A stretch of 43,717 nt of DNA, from assembly GCA_020845995.1 (NCBI GenBank), contig JADLES010000151.1, forward strand, positions 1 through 43,717, given 5' to 3'. The stretch is from Burkholderiales bacterium. GTDB taxonomy: Bacteria > Pseudomonadota > Gammaproteobacteria > Burkholderiales > SG8-39. The position numbers were made by a program, and so were the translations under genes. Positions within the stretch are counted from its first letter, which is position 1. Every line of letters starts with the position of its first letter. Below the pieces are notes generated by a model. That model worked only from the letters and a program-made list of their open reading frames with translations. It was not told the DNA's origin and did not search any database. Shown piece by piece: positions 1 through 8,965 of this stretch.

Positions 1-2495
1 AGGTCGGCGGCGGTGCCTTGCATGGGGGCGTTGATGGCGGCGCGCTCGGCGGCCTGGCGGCGGGCGGGGGAGCCGGAGGCGATCTCGGGCAGGCGCAGGC
101 GGCGGCCGAAGACGGTTTCGACGTAGCCGAGCGTGCGCGCTTTCTCGCGCGTCTCGTCCATGAATTTCTTCACCCCCGGGTAGCGGTTGAAGTAGGACTC
201 GATGTAGGCCTGCGCGGTGGCGCGCTCGATGCCGAGGTTCTGCGCGAGACCGAAGGCGCTCATGCCGTAGATGAGGCCGAAGTTGATCACCTTGGCCGTG
301 CGCCGCTCGTCCTTGCTGACTTTCTCCAGCGGGAGGCCGAACACTTCCGCGGCGGTGGCCTGGTGCACGTCGTGGCCGTGCGCGAACGCATGGCGCAGGC
401 CCTTGTCGCCCGAGAGGTGGGCCATGATGCGCAGCTCGATCTGGGAGTAGTCGGCCGAGACGATCTTGCGGCCCGGCGGCGCGACGAAAGCCTCGCGGAT
501 GCGCCGGCCCTGCGGGGTGCGGACCGGGATGTTCTGCAGGTTCGGGTCGTTGGAGGCGAGCCGGCCGGTGACGGCGGTCGCCTGCGAATACGTGGTGTGT
601 ACGCGCCCGGTGTTCGGGTCGACCATGCGCGGCAGCTTGTCGGTGTAGGTGGATTTCAGCTTTGCGAGACCGCGGTACTCGAGCAGCAGTCGCGGCAGCG
701 GGTAGTCGAGCGCGAGCTCGGCGAGCACGTCCTCATCGGTCGAGGGCTGGCCTTTGGGCGTCTTCTTCTTCACCGGCAGCTTCTGCCGCTCGAAGAGGAT
801 TTCCTGGATCTGCTTGGGTGAGTTGAGGTTGAAGGGCTGCCCGGCAGCTGCGTAGGCTTCCTGTTCCTTGGCGAGCATCTCCTTGCCGAGCTCGTGGCTT
901 TGCGCCTCCAGCTTCGCGGCATCGAGCAGCACGCCGTTTCGCTCCATGCGCAGCAGCACCGGCAGCACCGGCATTTCAATCTTCTCGTAGACGAACTTCA
1001 GCTTCTCGTCGGCGGCAATTTTCGCGAACAGGACTTCGTGCGCGCTGAGCGCGAAATCCGCATCCTCGGCGGCGTATTCGGTCGCGCGCCCGATTTCAAC
1101 CGCGGCGAACGGGATGCGCGAGGCGCCCTTGCCGGTCACCTCGTCGTAGGTGATGGTCTTCCAGCCCAGGTGCCGCAGCGCCAGCGAATCCATGTCGTGG
1201 CGCTCGTGCACTTCGAGCACGTAGGATTCGAGCAGCGTGTCGTGCGCGATGCCGCCGAGCCGCAGGCCGTGGTTGGCGAGGATGTGGGCGTCGAACTTCA
1301 GGTTCTGGCCGACCTTGCGGTGCCGCCCGCTCTCCAGCCAGGGGCGCAGGAGCGAGAGCGCCCGCTCTACGCCGATCTGCTCGGGCGCGCCGGGATACTC
1401 GTGCGCGAGCGGCAGGTACCAGGCCGCGTCGCCAAAGGCGAAGGACATGCCCACCAGCTTCGCGAGCATCGGCTCGAGGCCGGTCGTCTCGGTGTCGAAG
1501 CCGACGAGTTCGGCGGCCTCCAGCTTTCGCGCGAAAGCGGCAAGGTCCTGGTCGAGGAGGGAATGAACCTTGCGCCGCGCCGCAGGCTCACCCGCTGCCG
1601 GCGCTGGCGCCGAACCGGGCGCCGGGGCGGGCGCACGCACGGGGGCGCCGCCGCGCAGCTCGCGCAGCATGGTCCGCATGCCGTAGTGCTCGAAGAATTC
1701 CGCGAGCTTGGCGGCGTCCGCCTCCTTCGCGCCAAGCTCCTCCAGACCGACCGGCAGCGCCACGTCGCGCTTCACGGTCAGCAGTTCGCGCCCCCTGGGC
1801 AGCCAGTCGAGCGCCTTGCGCAGGTTCTCGCCCACTGCGCCGGAGATCTCCCCGGCGCGCGCCATCACCTCGTCGAGCGAGCCGTACTGCTGGATCCATT
1901 TCGCCGCAGTCTTCGGGCCGACCTTCTCTACGCCGGGCACGTTGTCGACGGCGTCGCCCGTGAGCGCAAGAAAATCGACGATTCTCTCCGGATCGACTCC
2001 GAACTTACTGCGCACGCCCGCGGGATCGAGCGATTCGTTCGACATGGTATTGACCAGCGTCACCCGGTCGTCGACCAGCTGCGCGAGATCCTTGTCGCCG
2101 GTCGAGATCACGCAGTGCCAGCCCCTGTGCTTCGCCTGCTCGGCGAGCGTGGCGATCACGTCGTCGGCTTCGACGCCGGGCACGGTCAGCACCGGCCAGC
2201 CGAGCGCTTCGACCGCCTGCTTCAGCGGCTCGATCTGGGAGGCGAGGTCCGCCGGCATCGACGGGCGGTTCGCCTTGTACTCCGGATAGGCGTCTTCGCG
2301 GAAGGTCTTTCCCCTGGCGTCGAACACGCATGCGCGCGCCGCCGCGCCGTGATCTGCGTCCAGGCGCTTAAGCATGCCGAGCACGCCGTGAATGGCGCCG
2401 GTCGGCTCGCCGCGCGGGCTTTTCAGCTCGGGGAGGGCATGAAACGCGCGGTAGAGGTAGGACGAACCGTCGACCAGAAGAAGTGTCTTGCCCAT
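1..2495 (-). CDS. polA: DNA polymerase I (C-terminus beyond window)
   Basis: Replicative repair polymerase that fills gaps and removes RNA primers. The frame is open from an ATG at 2495 to the left edge, giving 831 residues of the usual 910-930. The N-terminal 5'-3' exonuclease starts MGKTLLLVDGSSYLYRAFHA, with YPEYKANR near residue 72 and VEADDV near 110. A 3'-5' proofreading domain follows with an intact Exo I motif FDTETTG near 333, so proofreading is probably active. Polymerase motif A (DYSQIELR, near 682) and motif B (RRTAKVINFG) are present. Motif C (VHDE) and the stop lie outside the window. The proline/alanine-rich stretch near residues 290-310 is the linker between exonuclease domains. 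The gene is divergent from the DUF2782 gene, with only 16 bases between the two starts. Confidence 0.97.
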   Translation of the reverse strand, partial: MGKTLLLVDGSSYLYRAFHALPELKSPRGEPTGAIHGVLGMLKRLDADHGAAARACVFDARGKTFREDAYPEYKANRPSMPADLASQIEPLKQAVEALGWPVLTVPGVEADDVIATLAEQAKHRGWHCVISTGDKDLAQLVDDRVTLVNTMSNESLDPAGVRSKFGVDPERIVDFLALTGDAVDNVPGVEKVGPKTAAKWIQQYGSLDEVMARAGEISGAVGENLRKALDWLPRGRELLTVKRDVALPVGLEELGAKEADAAKLAEFFEHYGMRTMLRELRGGAPVRAPAPAPGSAPAPAAGEPAARRKVHSLLDQDLAAFARKLEAAELVGFDTETTGLEPMLAKLVGMSFAFGDAAWYLPLAHEYPGAPEQIGVERALSLLRPWLESGRHRKVGQNLKFDAHILANHGLRLGGIAHDTLLESYVLEVHERHDMDSLALRHLGWKTITYDEVTGKGASRIPFAAVEIGRATEYAAEDADFALSAHEVLFAKIAADEKLKFVYEKIEMPVLPVLLRMERNGVLLDAAKLEAQSHELGKEMLAKEQEAYAAAGQPFNLNSPKQIQEILFERQKLPVKKKTPKGQPSTDEDVLAELALDYPLPRLLLEYRGLAKLKSTYTDKLPRMVDPNTGRVHTTYSQATAVTGRLASNDPNLQNIPVRTPQGRRIREAFVAPPGRKIVSADYSQIELRIMAHLSGDKGLRHAFAHGHDVHQATAAEVFGLPLEKVSKDERRTAKVINFGLIYGMSAFGLAQNLGIERATAQAYIESYFNRYPGVKKFMDETREKARTLGYVETVFGRRLRLPEIASGSPARRQAAERAAINAPMQGTAAD

Positions 2496-2499
2496 GGGG

Positions 2500-2505
2500 T
2501 AGAAT
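2500..2505 (+). promoter_or_regulatory. -10 box (TAGAAT) of the DUF2782-thrB transcript
   Basis: TAGAAT lies only 6 bases before the ATG at 2512. A start site at the usual 6-7 bases past the -10 would fall on the start codon, so the mRNA would be leaderless or nearly so. No good -35 is visible. Confidence 0.5.
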
Positions 2506-2511
2506 CCTGCC

Positions 2512-2844
2512 ATGCGAGGCGTACTTTTTCCGGTTCTTTTGACTGCCGCGACCGGCCTGTTCGCGCAACAGCCGCCGCCCAAGCTCGAGCCGCTGCCCGA
2601 GGCGCCGCCGCCGCCCGTGATCCGCGACGGCGCGGACGAGCCGTCGGTGCGCATCGCCCCGCAGGAGGGCGACAAGGTCGAGGAGATCCGCGACGGCGGT
2701 CGCGTGGTGTCGATCAAGGTGACGCCGCCGGGCGGGGTTCCCTACTATCTCAACGAGTATCTCGGCACCGGCAATCCAGCAGCGCGCGATTCCCTCGATT
2801 CCGGGATCCGCCCGCCGATGTGGACGATCACGAATTTCGAGTGA
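2512..2844 (+). CDS. DUF2782 family exported protein
   Basis: Small protein of 110 residues, function unknown. It starts with a short hydrophobic signal-like segment (MRGVLFPVLLTAATGLFAQ), so it is probably periplasmic. A proline-rich linker (residues 20-37) is followed by a compact domain containing RIAPQEGDKVEEIRDGGRV and GGVPYYLNEY, the pattern of DUF2782 proteins. Members of this family are commonly found between polA and thrB in betaproteobacteria and pseudomonads, which is the arrangement here. It is 29 bases upstream of thrB and probably cotranscribed with it. Family assignment is from recalled sequence pattern and context; no catalytic residues are evident. Confidence 0.8.
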   Translation: MRGVLFPVLLTAATGLFAQQPPPKLEPLPEAPPPPVIRDGADEPSVRIAPQEGDKVEEIRDGGRVVSIKVTPPGGVPYYLNEYLGTGNPAARDSLDSGIRPPMWTITNFE

Positions 2845-2873
2845 GTAGCCTGGACCGCTGAAGTCCCGCCGGC

Positions 2874-3830
2874 GTGTCGGTTTTCACTCCCGTATCGGAG
2901 GACCAGCTCGCCGCCTGGCTGAAGGGGTATTCGGTCGGCGCGCCGGTCGCGCTCGAGCCGATCGCCGCGGGCATCGAGAACACCAACTACTTCGTCACCA
3001 CCAGCCAGGGCCGCTACGTGCTCACGCTGTTCGAGCGCCTGCCCGCGAGCGAAGTGCCGTTCTACCTGGAGCTGATGGCGCATCTCGCGCGCCACGGCAT
3101 TCCCTGCCCGGCGCCGATTGCCGGGCTGGACGACCGGTACCTGTCACAGCTGAACGGCAAGCCGGCCGCGCTGGTCACGCGCCTGGAGGGGACCTCGGTC
3201 GAGCATCCGGGCCTGCGTGAATGCGCCGAACTGGGCGGGTTGCTCGCGCGCATGCACCTCGCCGCCCGCACCTACGGCGGCTATCTGGAGAATCCGCGCG
3301 GCCCGAAGTGGTGGCGGCGCGCCGCCGCGGACGTGCGGCCGTTTCTCGGCGAGGCTGCGCTCGGTCTCCTGGAAAGCGAGCTTGCCTGCCAGGCGCAGCG
3401 CCGCTTTCCCGACCTGCCGCGCGCGGCGGTGCACGCGGACCTCTTTCGCGACAATGCCGTGTTCGTGAACGGGCGCATCAGCGGCGTGTTCGACTTCTAT
3501 TTTGCCGGCGTCGACTGCTACCTCTTCGACATCGCGGTTTGCGCCAACGACTGGTGCCTCGTCGATCCGGAGCGCGATTGCGCGCTGGACGAGGGCCGCA
3601 CGCGGGCGCTGCTCGATGCCTACGCCGCGGTGCGCCCGCTGCAGCCGGCCGAGCGCGCCGCCTGGCCGGTGATGCTGCGCGCGGCGGCGCTGCGCTTCTG
3701 GCTCTCGCGGCTGCACGACCTGCACCTGCCAAGGCCGGGCGAACTGGTCAAGGTGCACGATCCGGAGCATTTCCGCAGGATCCTCGAGCTGCGCGCCGCA
3801 CCCGGGGCGCGGGCGCCCTGGACGGGCTGA
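2874..3830 (+). CDS. thrB: Homoserine kinase, type II (APH fold)
   Basis: Phosphorylates homoserine with ATP, giving O-phosphohomoserine for threonine synthesis. The protein has 318 residues, the normal length for the aminoglycoside-phosphotransferase-like type II enzyme, which is unrelated to the GHMP-family kinase of E. coli. It begins with the typical MSVFTPVSEDQLAAWL. The catalytic-loop signature HADLFRDN has His187, Asp189 and Asn193. The metal-binding DFYFAG follows about 15 residues later. The start is GTG at 2874. Homoserine is also the substrate of MetX at 40844-41950, so the window contains both branches from homoserine (threonine and methionine). Confidence 0.95.
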   Translation: MSVFTPVSEDQLAAWLKGYSVGAPVALEPIAAGIENTNYFVTTSQGRYVLTLFERLPASEVPFYLELMAHLARHGIPCPAPIAGLDDRYLSQLNGKPAALVTRLEGTSVEHPGLRECAELGGLLARMHLAARTYGGYLENPRGPKWWRRAAADVRPFLGEAALGLLESELACQAQRRFPDLPRAAVHADLFRDNAVFVNGRISGVFDFYFAGVDCYLFDIAVCANDWCLVDPERDCALDEGRTRALLDAYAAVRPLQPAERAAWPVMLRAAALRFWLSRLHDLHLPRPGELVKVHDPEHFRRILELRAAPGARAPWTG

Positions 3831-3854
3831 AGTCGGTGGCGGAAGGGCGCTGAC

Positions 3855-4661
3855 GTGCGCGCAAATCGCCTGGGACCGGCGGACGGCCTGCGCTGGATCG
3901 CGGAGTCGTTTCTCATCTTTCGCTTCGCGCCGCTGCGCCAGCTGCTGTATGGCCTCGCGTTCCTGCTCACCTTGATCTTCGCGATGTCGATGCCCCTGGT
4001 CGGCTTCGCGCTGGTGTGGCTGCTGGTCCCCGCGCTGCTGGTGGGCCCGCACGAGATCGCTCGCTCGGCCTCGCGGCGCGTGTCGCCGAGCGCGGAGCTC
4101 CTGCTGGCGGGCTTTGGCCGCAGCTTCGCCGCGCAGTTGCGCCTGGGCGGCGTCTACCTCGGCGGGATGCTGGCGGTGCTTGCCGCCACGATTCCCGCCG
4201 ACGGGGGCCGCTTCGCGCAGGCGATGGTCGGGATGACGCGACTGGACCTGGAAGAGCTGCGCGCTCCCGCGCTGCAGAACGCGATGCTGATCGGAGCGCT
4301 CGTCCAGACGGCGATGCTGACCGCGCTCTGGTACGCGCCGCTGCTCGTCGCCTGGAAGGGGATCGCGACCGGAAAGGCGGTGTTCTTCAGCGCCGCCGCG
4401 ACCCTCATCAACTGGCGCCCTCTCCTCGCCTACGGGATGGGAATGCTGCTGCTGTTCGCGCTGGTGCTGATGCTCGCCCTCGCCGCCGCGGTGCTGATCG
4501 GCGGCTCGGGCGCCCTGCAGGCGAACTCGGCCATGTTCGCGGTGCTCTGGTCGATGCTGCCGGTGTGGTTCGCGGGCTCCTACCTCAGCTACCGCGACGT
4601 GTTCGAGGCCGGGGAGGGAGGGGATCGCGAGCCCCCCAAATCCCCTACAATTCCCTCATGA
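3855..4661 (+). CDS. Polytopic membrane protein (BPSS1780-like)
   Basis: Inner-membrane protein of 268 residues with about six hydrophobic segments (near residues 33-50, 52-66, 95-112, 140-165, 192-220 and 230-245). The conserved beginning (PADGLRWIAESFLIFRFAPLRQL) resembles the BPSS1780-type membrane proteins of betaproteobacteria, whose role is unknown. GTG start at 3855. Its stop overlaps the next start in ATGA at 4658-4661, so the two are probably translationally coupled. The C-terminal tail (EGGDREPPKSPTIPS) is hydrophilic. No enzymatic motif is visible. Confidence 0.75.
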   Translation: MRANRLGPADGLRWIAESFLIFRFAPLRQLLYGLAFLLTLIFAMSMPLVGFALVWLLVPALLVGPHEIARSASRRVSPSAELLLAGFGRSFAAQLRLGGVYLGGMLAVLAATIPADGGRFAQAMVGMTRLDLEELRAPALQNAMLIGALVQTAMLTALWYAPLLVAWKGIATGKAVFFSAAATLINWRPLLAYGMGMLLLFALVLMLALAAAVLIGGSGALQANSAMFAVLWSMLPVWFAGSYLSYRDVFEAGEGGDREPPKSPTIPS

Positions 4662-6265
4662 AAGGCATGCAGCTGCCCGGGTTCTCCGCCGACGCCGCGC
4701 CCGAGGTCATCGACGCGGCCAGCGCCAAGGCCTGGCTGGAGAACGTGCCGCTCGCGAATGTCGCCGCGGCGCAACAGTTGCTGCTCGCGCAGCTGCAGCA
4801 GTTCAATCGCTACGAGACCAAGGCGGTCAGCCGGCTGGCGGCGCTGGAGGCGCTGCGCGAGGCCGTCCAGTTCGTGGAGATCGAGCAGGCCCGGCGCTTC
4901 AGCAACCGAGCGCTGCCGATGGGCGAGGCCGAGAGCGCGGTGTTCGACGACACTCTCGCGCTCTGGGATGCCATGCACCTGGGCTACCAGCATTGCCTGC
5001 AGGCGGCGATCGCCGGCGATGCGGCGATCTCGGGTCAGGCCGCGCTCGTCTGCCAGCGCGCGCTCCTCTACACCGGCCTGAAGATGTTCCACTGCCACCG
5101 CGCCTACCGGCAGGTCGCGCCGCGCGAGTGGCGCGCGCTGCACGAGGGCTACGCGCGCGCCGAAGAGCTCGGCGTCGCGGAGGACAGCGTCAAGGACTAC
5201 CTGAACCGCGACGTCAACGAAACCTCGCCGCGCATCGCCTACGTGCGGGCGCTGCTGCTCGGCATGGCGAACCCGAACGAGCTCAGCCAGCGGCAGCTGA
5301 CCTTCGTCGCCTTCCTGCTGGAACGCTGGGCGGAGAAGGTGGAGGTCGTCCGCGAGGCGCCCGAGGAGGACGTTCCGCCGCTCGTCGCCGACCTGGAGAG
5401 CGAGCTGTGCCCGGAGCGCGAAGGGCCGAAAGCCGCCGCGCCGCGCTACCTGGACGTCAGGCGCCTCGCGAAGAGCCTGCGCAACCGGATTGGCCTCTTG
5501 CGCAAGGGCGAGTCGCCCGCGAAGCTCGCGCTGGGTGAGGACTGCGTGCAGCCTTCCTGCGAGCAGCTGCTGGTCTACCTGTACCGCCAGTGGTGCCAGG
5601 CGAAGCAGCCGCGCGCCGTGGAACGCAAGCGAGTCACCGATGTCGCGCAGGCCTGCAACGACATGGGCGCGATCCACTACTACATCTCCGGGCACGTGTT
5701 CAAGCAGCCGGGCGAGTCGAAGGAGATCACCGCCGCGCAGCGCGACCAGATCGCCGCGTTCGGCCGCGTCAGCACGCGGGACGACGACGACTACAGCGTG
5801 GTGCACGGCTACCTGCTCGAGCACTGGCAGATCCAGGACGAGAGCGCGCAGGGCCTGAAGCTGGTGCGCCGCGCCGGCAATCCTGGCAAGCGCTACGCGC
5901 ACGGCCAGCTGATCGCCGTGCGCCCCGCCGATTCCAAGAGCTTCATGCTGGGCCAGGTTCGCTGGCTGATGCAGAACGATGCTGGCGACCTGTTCTGCGG
6001 CGTGCGCCTGCTGCCGGGACTGCCCGCGGCCACCGCGGTGCGGGCGACGGGTCTGAACGTGTTCCACGCGAAGTACGTGCAGGCGCTGTCGCTGACCGGG
6101 GTGACGTCGCTCAATTCGCCGCCTTCGCTGGTGTTGCCCGCGGGCTGGTACAAGCCCAGGCGCGTGGTCGAGGTCTACGTCGAGAACCACGTCAGGGTCC
6201 TGCTCACGGACGTCACCGACCGGGGCAACGACTACGAGCGCTGCACCTACGAGATGATCGCCTAG
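4658..6265 (+). CDS. Conserved 535-residue protein of unknown function
   Basis: Starts at the ATG of an ATGA overlap with the preceding membrane-protein gene; the reading frame is open further upstream, but that part runs through the earlier gene. The first ~430 residues are largely alpha-helical and rich in Leu, Ala and Glu, with no signal peptide or membrane segment, so it is probably cytoplasmic. It contains charged blocks such as EEDVPPLVADLESE. The C-terminal ~130 residues look like a beta-rich domain (GQLIAVRPADSKSFMLGQVRW, then GDLFCGVRLLPG). This resembles a PilZ-type barrel, but I do not see the RxxxR and (D/N)xSxxG c-di-GMP motif, so ligand binding is not supported. I do not recognise a function. 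Confidence 0.8.
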   Translation: MKGMQLPGFSADAAPEVIDAASAKAWLENVPLANVAAAQQLLLAQLQQFNRYETKAVSRLAALEALREAVQFVEIEQARRFSNRALPMGEAESAVFDDTLALWDAMHLGYQHCLQAAIAGDAAISGQAALVCQRALLYTGLKMFHCHRAYRQVAPREWRALHEGYARAEELGVAEDSVKDYLNRDVNETSPRIAYVRALLLGMANPNELSQRQLTFVAFLLERWAEKVEVVREAPEEDVPPLVADLESELCPEREGPKAAAPRYLDVRRLAKSLRNRIGLLRKGESPAKLALGEDCVQPSCEQLLVYLYRQWCQAKQPRAVERKRVTDVAQACNDMGAIHYYISGHVFKQPGESKEITAAQRDQIAAFGRVSTRDDDDYSVVHGYLLEHWQIQDESAQGLKLVRRAGNPGKRYAHGQLIAVRPADSKSFMLGQVRWLMQNDAGDLFCGVRLLPGLPAATAVRATGLNVFHAKYVQALSLTGVTSLNSPPSLVLPAGWYKPRRVVEVYVENHVRVLLTDVTDRGNDYERCTYEMIA

Positions 6266-6651
6266 TGTCCGCAGAAGAAGCGCCGGCGTCGTCCGGCACG
6301 GCGCCCGCGCCGACCGGCATCACCCTGCATCAGAAATCGCGAGTACTGGAAATCGCGTTCGCGGACGGGAGCGTATTCCGCCTGCCCTACGAGTTCCTGC
6401 GCGTGCACTCGCCCTCGGCGGAGGTGCGCGGGCACGGTCCGGGACAGGAGGTGCTGCAGGCGGGCAAGCGCAGCGTGGAGATCCGCTCCCTCGAACCGGT
6501 CGGCTCCTACGCGGTGCTGCCGGACTTTTCCGACGGCCACACGACCGGTATCTATTCCTGGGAATATCTCTATTTCCTTGGCGAGAACCAGGATCGTCTC
6601 TGGACCGAGTACCTGGACAGGCTGGGCAAGGCGGGCGCCAGTCGTGACTGA
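6265..6651 (+). CDS. DUF971 (gamma-butyrobetaine hydroxylase-like N-terminal domain) protein
   Basis: 128 residues from a GTG start that overlaps the previous TAG stop (TAGTG). Residues from about 18 onward ([52 protein letters not shown]) form the DUF971 domain. In eukaryotes this domain is the N-terminal zinc-binding part of gamma-butyrobetaine hydroxylase; as a stand-alone bacterial protein its role is unclear. The zinc cysteines of the eukaryotic domain are not seen. It lies directly before ubiE and overlaps its start, an arrangement often seen in betaproteobacteria. A link to ubiquinone metabolism is inferred only from this neighbourhood. Confidence 0.85.
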   Translation: MSAEEAPASSGTAPAPTGITLHQKSRVLEIAFADGSVFRLPYEFLRVHSPSAEVRGHGPGQEVLQAGKRSVEIRSLEPVGSYAVLPDFSDGHTTGIYSWEYLYFLGENQDRLWTEYLDRLGKAGASRD

Positions 6652-7369
6652 TACCGACTTCGGCTTCCAGCGCATTCCCGCGGAACAGAAAGCCCGGCGT
6701 GTCGGCGAGGTCTTCGACCGGGTCGCCGGCCGCTACGACCTGATGAACGACCTGATGTCGATCGGACTGCACCGCCTGTGGAAGGCGTTCGCGGTGTCCG
6801 TGGCGCGCATCCGCGCGGGCGAGCGCGTGCTCGACGTCGCCTCGGGCAGCGGCGACCTGGCGCGGGCGCTCGTCGCGCGCGGCGCCGAGGTCTGGATGAG
6901 CGACATCAACGGGCCGATGCTCGCGCGCGGGCGCGACCGCATGCTCGATGCGGGAAGGATGGTTCCGGCGGTGCGCTGCGACGCCGAGCGCCTGCCGTTC
7001 GCCGACGCGCGGTTCGACTGCGTCAGCGTCGGCTTCGGGTTGCGCAACATGACCCATAAGGACGCGGCGCTGGCGGAGATGGCGAGGGTGCTCAGGCCCG
7101 GCGGGCGTCTGCTGGTGCTCGAGTTCTCGCAGGTATGGAAGCCCCTGCAGAAGCCCTACGATCTGTATTCCTTTCGCGTGCTGCCCTGGCTGGGCGAGAT
7201 GGTGGTTGGGGACGCCGCGCCGTACCGGTATCTCGCGGAATCCATCCGCAGGCATCCCGATCAGCCGGCCCTCGCGCGCATGCTGGAACGCGCGGGCCTG
7301 GAGCAGGTCGAATACTTCAACCTTGCGGCGGGCGCGGTGGCCGTGCACCGCGGCTTCAAACTGGGGTAG
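6644..7369 (+). CDS. ubiE: Ubiquinone/menaquinone biosynthesis C-methyltransferase
   Basis: SAM-dependent methyltransferase that C-methylates 2-polyprenyl-6-methoxy-1,4-benzoquinol (and demethylmenaquinol where present). The 241-residue protein has motif [13 protein letters not shown] near residue 63, the UbiE signature [11 protein letters not shown] near 130, and [11 protein letters not shown] near 152. The GTG at 6644 fits the family's usual N-terminus ([16 protein letters not shown]) and overlaps the end of the DUF971 gene by 8 bases. The upstream in-frame ATG at 6578 would add residues lying inside the DUF971 gene and is less likely. Two further ubiquinone genes, ubiJ and ubiB, follow after one intervening gene. 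Confidence 0.97.
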   Translation: MTDTDFGFQRIPAEQKARRVGEVFDRVAGRYDLMNDLMSIGLHRLWKAFAVSVARIRAGERVLDVASGSGDLARALVARGAEVWMSDINGPMLARGRDRMLDAGRMVPAVRCDAERLPFADARFDCVSVGFGLRNMTHKDAALAEMARVLRPGGRLLVLEFSQVWKPLQKPYDLYSFRVLPWLGEMVVGDAAPYRYLAESIRRHPDQPALARMLERAGLEQVEYFNLAAGAVAVHRGFKLG

Positions 7370-7375
7370 GATTCT

Positions 7376-7412
7376 CTCCCTGACAGGAGGCTGACAACGG
7401 TCCGTCAGGGAG
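7376..7412 (+). promoter_or_regulatory. Inverted repeat in the ubiE-Tim44 gap
   Basis: CTCCCTGAC (7376-7384) is the exact reverse complement of GTCAGGGAG (7404-7412), giving a 9-base-pair stem with a 19-base loop. No T-run follows, so it is not a typical intrinsic terminator. It ends just before the ribosome-binding site (GAGGAGA) of the ATG at 7426, so it could be a leader hairpin or an operator. Function is not shown. Confidence 0.4.
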
Positions 7413-7425
7413 ATCGAGGAGAGTC

Positions 7426-8319
7426 ATGAAACGAACAGTTCTTGCCGTTTTCGCCGCGCTGTTGTGCGCGGTACTCGCCGCCCAAGATGCGGAAGCGAGA
7501 CGCCTGGGTGGCGCCCGCTCGACCGGAGCGCAGCGTAGCGCGGCGAGCACTCCGCCCGCTGCGGTGCCGGCCAAACCCGCGCAGCAGACTGCGGCGGCTC
7601 CTGCCGCGTCACCGGCGGCGGCGCAGCCGCAGCCGGCGACGGGGTTCGCCAAGTGGGCGCCGCTGCTCGGCGGGCTTGCGCTGGGCGGCGCGCTTGGCTG
7701 GCTGATGGGCGCGAACGGCATGGGCGGCCTGATCGTCGGCCTGCTGCTGCTTGCGCTGCTCGCGTTCGGTGCGATGTTCCTGGTGCGCATGCTCGCGCAA
7801 CGGCGGGGCGAGCCGGCGCGGGGAATGCAGTACGCGGCTGCGGGGCCGCAGGGTCCGTACCCGGCGCTGGGCAGCGAGACCGTGGCGGCGCCGCCGCCCT
7901 CGCAGGCCGCCGGGTTCGACGCGCGTCCCGCGCCCGCGGCAAACGTGCCGGACGGTTTCGATGTCGCCGGCTTCCTGCGCGGCGCGAAGCTGAACTACAT
8001 GAAGCTGCAAATCGCCAACGATCAGGGCGACCTCGAGGTGCTGCGCGAATTCACCACCGATGAGCTGTTCGAGGAGCTGAAGAGGGACGTGCTCGCCCGC
8101 GGCGAGGCGAAGCAGCAGACCGACGTCACGGCGCTGAACGCAGACTTGCTGGAGGTCGTGACCGAAGGCGACCGGCACTGGGCGAGCGTGCGCTTCTCGG
8201 GCAGCCTGCGCGAGTCGCCCGGCGAAGCGGCGCAGGGTTTCGAGGAGGTCTGGAACCTCGCCAAGCCCGTGAGCGGCCCGGGCGGCTGGCAGCTCGCCGG
8301 CATCCAGCAGATGCATTAA
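7426..8319 (+). CDS. Tim44-like domain membrane protein
   Basis: 297 residues. An N-terminal signal-like segment (MKRTVLAVFAALLCAVLAAQ) leads into a long Ala/Pro/Gln-rich linker (about 25-70). Two close hydrophobic segments follow, one Gly-rich (GGLALGGALGWLMGANGMGG) and one Leu-rich, at about 80-122. The C-terminal ~130 residues (VAGFLRGAKLNYMKLQIANDQGDLEVLREFTTDELF...) form the Tim44/MBA1-type domain. This domain is known from mitochondrial import and ribosome-receptor proteins; the bacterial versions have no settled role. A strong terminator follows at 8341. A good Shine-Dalgarno (GAGGAGA) precedes the ATG. Confidence 0.88.
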   Translation: MKRTVLAVFAALLCAVLAAQDAEARRLGGARSTGAQRSAASTPPAAVPAKPAQQTAAAPAASPAAAQPQPATGFAKWAPLLGGLALGGALGWLMGANGMGGLIVGLLLLALLAFGAMFLVRMLAQRRGEPARGMQYAAAGPQGPYPALGSETVAAPPPSQAAGFDARPAPAANVPDGFDVAGFLRGAKLNYMKLQIANDQGDLEVLREFTTDELFEELKRDVLARGEAKQQTDVTALNADLLEVVTEGDRHWASVRFSGSLRESPGEAAQGFEEVWNLAKPVSGPGGWQLAGIQQMH

Positions 8320-8340
8320 TCTTTCGGGCTGGCGTGCATG

Positions 8341-8367
8341 AAAGGCCACCCTAGGGTGGCCTTTTTC
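8341..8367 (+). terminator. Intrinsic terminator after the Tim44 gene
   Basis: A 24-base perfect palindrome (AAAGGCCACCCT followed by its reverse complement, 8341-8364) can form a stem of about 10 base pairs with a CTAG loop, followed by a T-rich tail. It sits 21 bases after the Tim44 stop and 16 bases before the ubiJ start, so ubiJ-ubiB probably has its own promoter or depends on read-through. Confidence 0.85.
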
Positions 8368-8379
8368 ATTTTGGGCCGC

Positions 8380-8964
8380 ATGAAACTCGAATATCCCTTT
8401 GCCGCTGCGCTCAACACCCTGCTCGAGTCCGAGCCCTGGGCGCGCGAGCGCCTGGCGCCGTTCGCCGGAGAAGGGCTGGAACTGCGCGCGCCGCCGCTGC
8501 CGGCGCTGTCCTTCGTCATCGGCGCGGACGGCAGGCTGCTCGCCCGCGCAGCGGACGCCGCGGCAGGCGCTGCCGTGCTGGTCATCATCGTGGGCCCGGG
8601 CGCGCTTGCCGCAGCGGCGAAAGGCGAGGAAGCGTTCCTGCGCGCGGTCGAAGTCGCCGGCAATGCACGCCTTGCCAGCGAGGTCCTGTTCCTCGCCCGC
8701 CACCTGCGCTGGGACTTCGAGGAGGCGTTGGCGGGCGTCGTCGGCGACGTGGCCGCGCACCGCATCGCGGCAGCGGCGCGCGGCATCGCGGCCTGGCACG
8801 CCGATGCCGCGCGGCGGCTCGCGGACGGCCTGGTCGACTACGCTACGCAGGAAAGGCCGCTGCTGGTGAAGCGCGCCGAGCTGGAAGAGACCGGCGCCGC
8901 GCAGGCGAAGCTGCGCGACGGCCTGGAGCGCCTGGAAAAGCGCCTCGAGCGCATGGGCGGCTGA
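8380..8964 (+). CDS. ubiJ: Ubiquinone biosynthesis accessory factor UbiJ (SCP2 domain)
   Basis: Lipid-binding SCP2-type protein that helps organise the soluble Ubi complex; not itself an enzyme. The product is 194 residues from the ATG at 8380, chosen because an upstream ATG at 8338 would translate the terminator hairpin. The N-terminal part ([26 protein letters not shown]) and the beta-rich SCP2 core lead to a C-terminal coiled coil ([23 protein letters not shown]), typical of UbiJ. It is followed by ubiB after one base, as in the ubiE-ubiJ-ubiB operon of enterobacteria. Confidence 0.9.
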   Translation: MKLEYPFAAALNTLLESEPWARERLAPFAGEGLELRAPPLPALSFVIGADGRLLARAADAAAGAAVLVIIVGPGALAAAAKGEEAFLRAVEVAGNARLASEVLFLARHLRWDFEEALAGVVGDVAAHRIAAAARGIAAWHADAARRLADGLVDYATQERPLLVKRAELEETGAAQAKLRDGLERLEKRLERMGG

Positions 8965-8965
8965 G

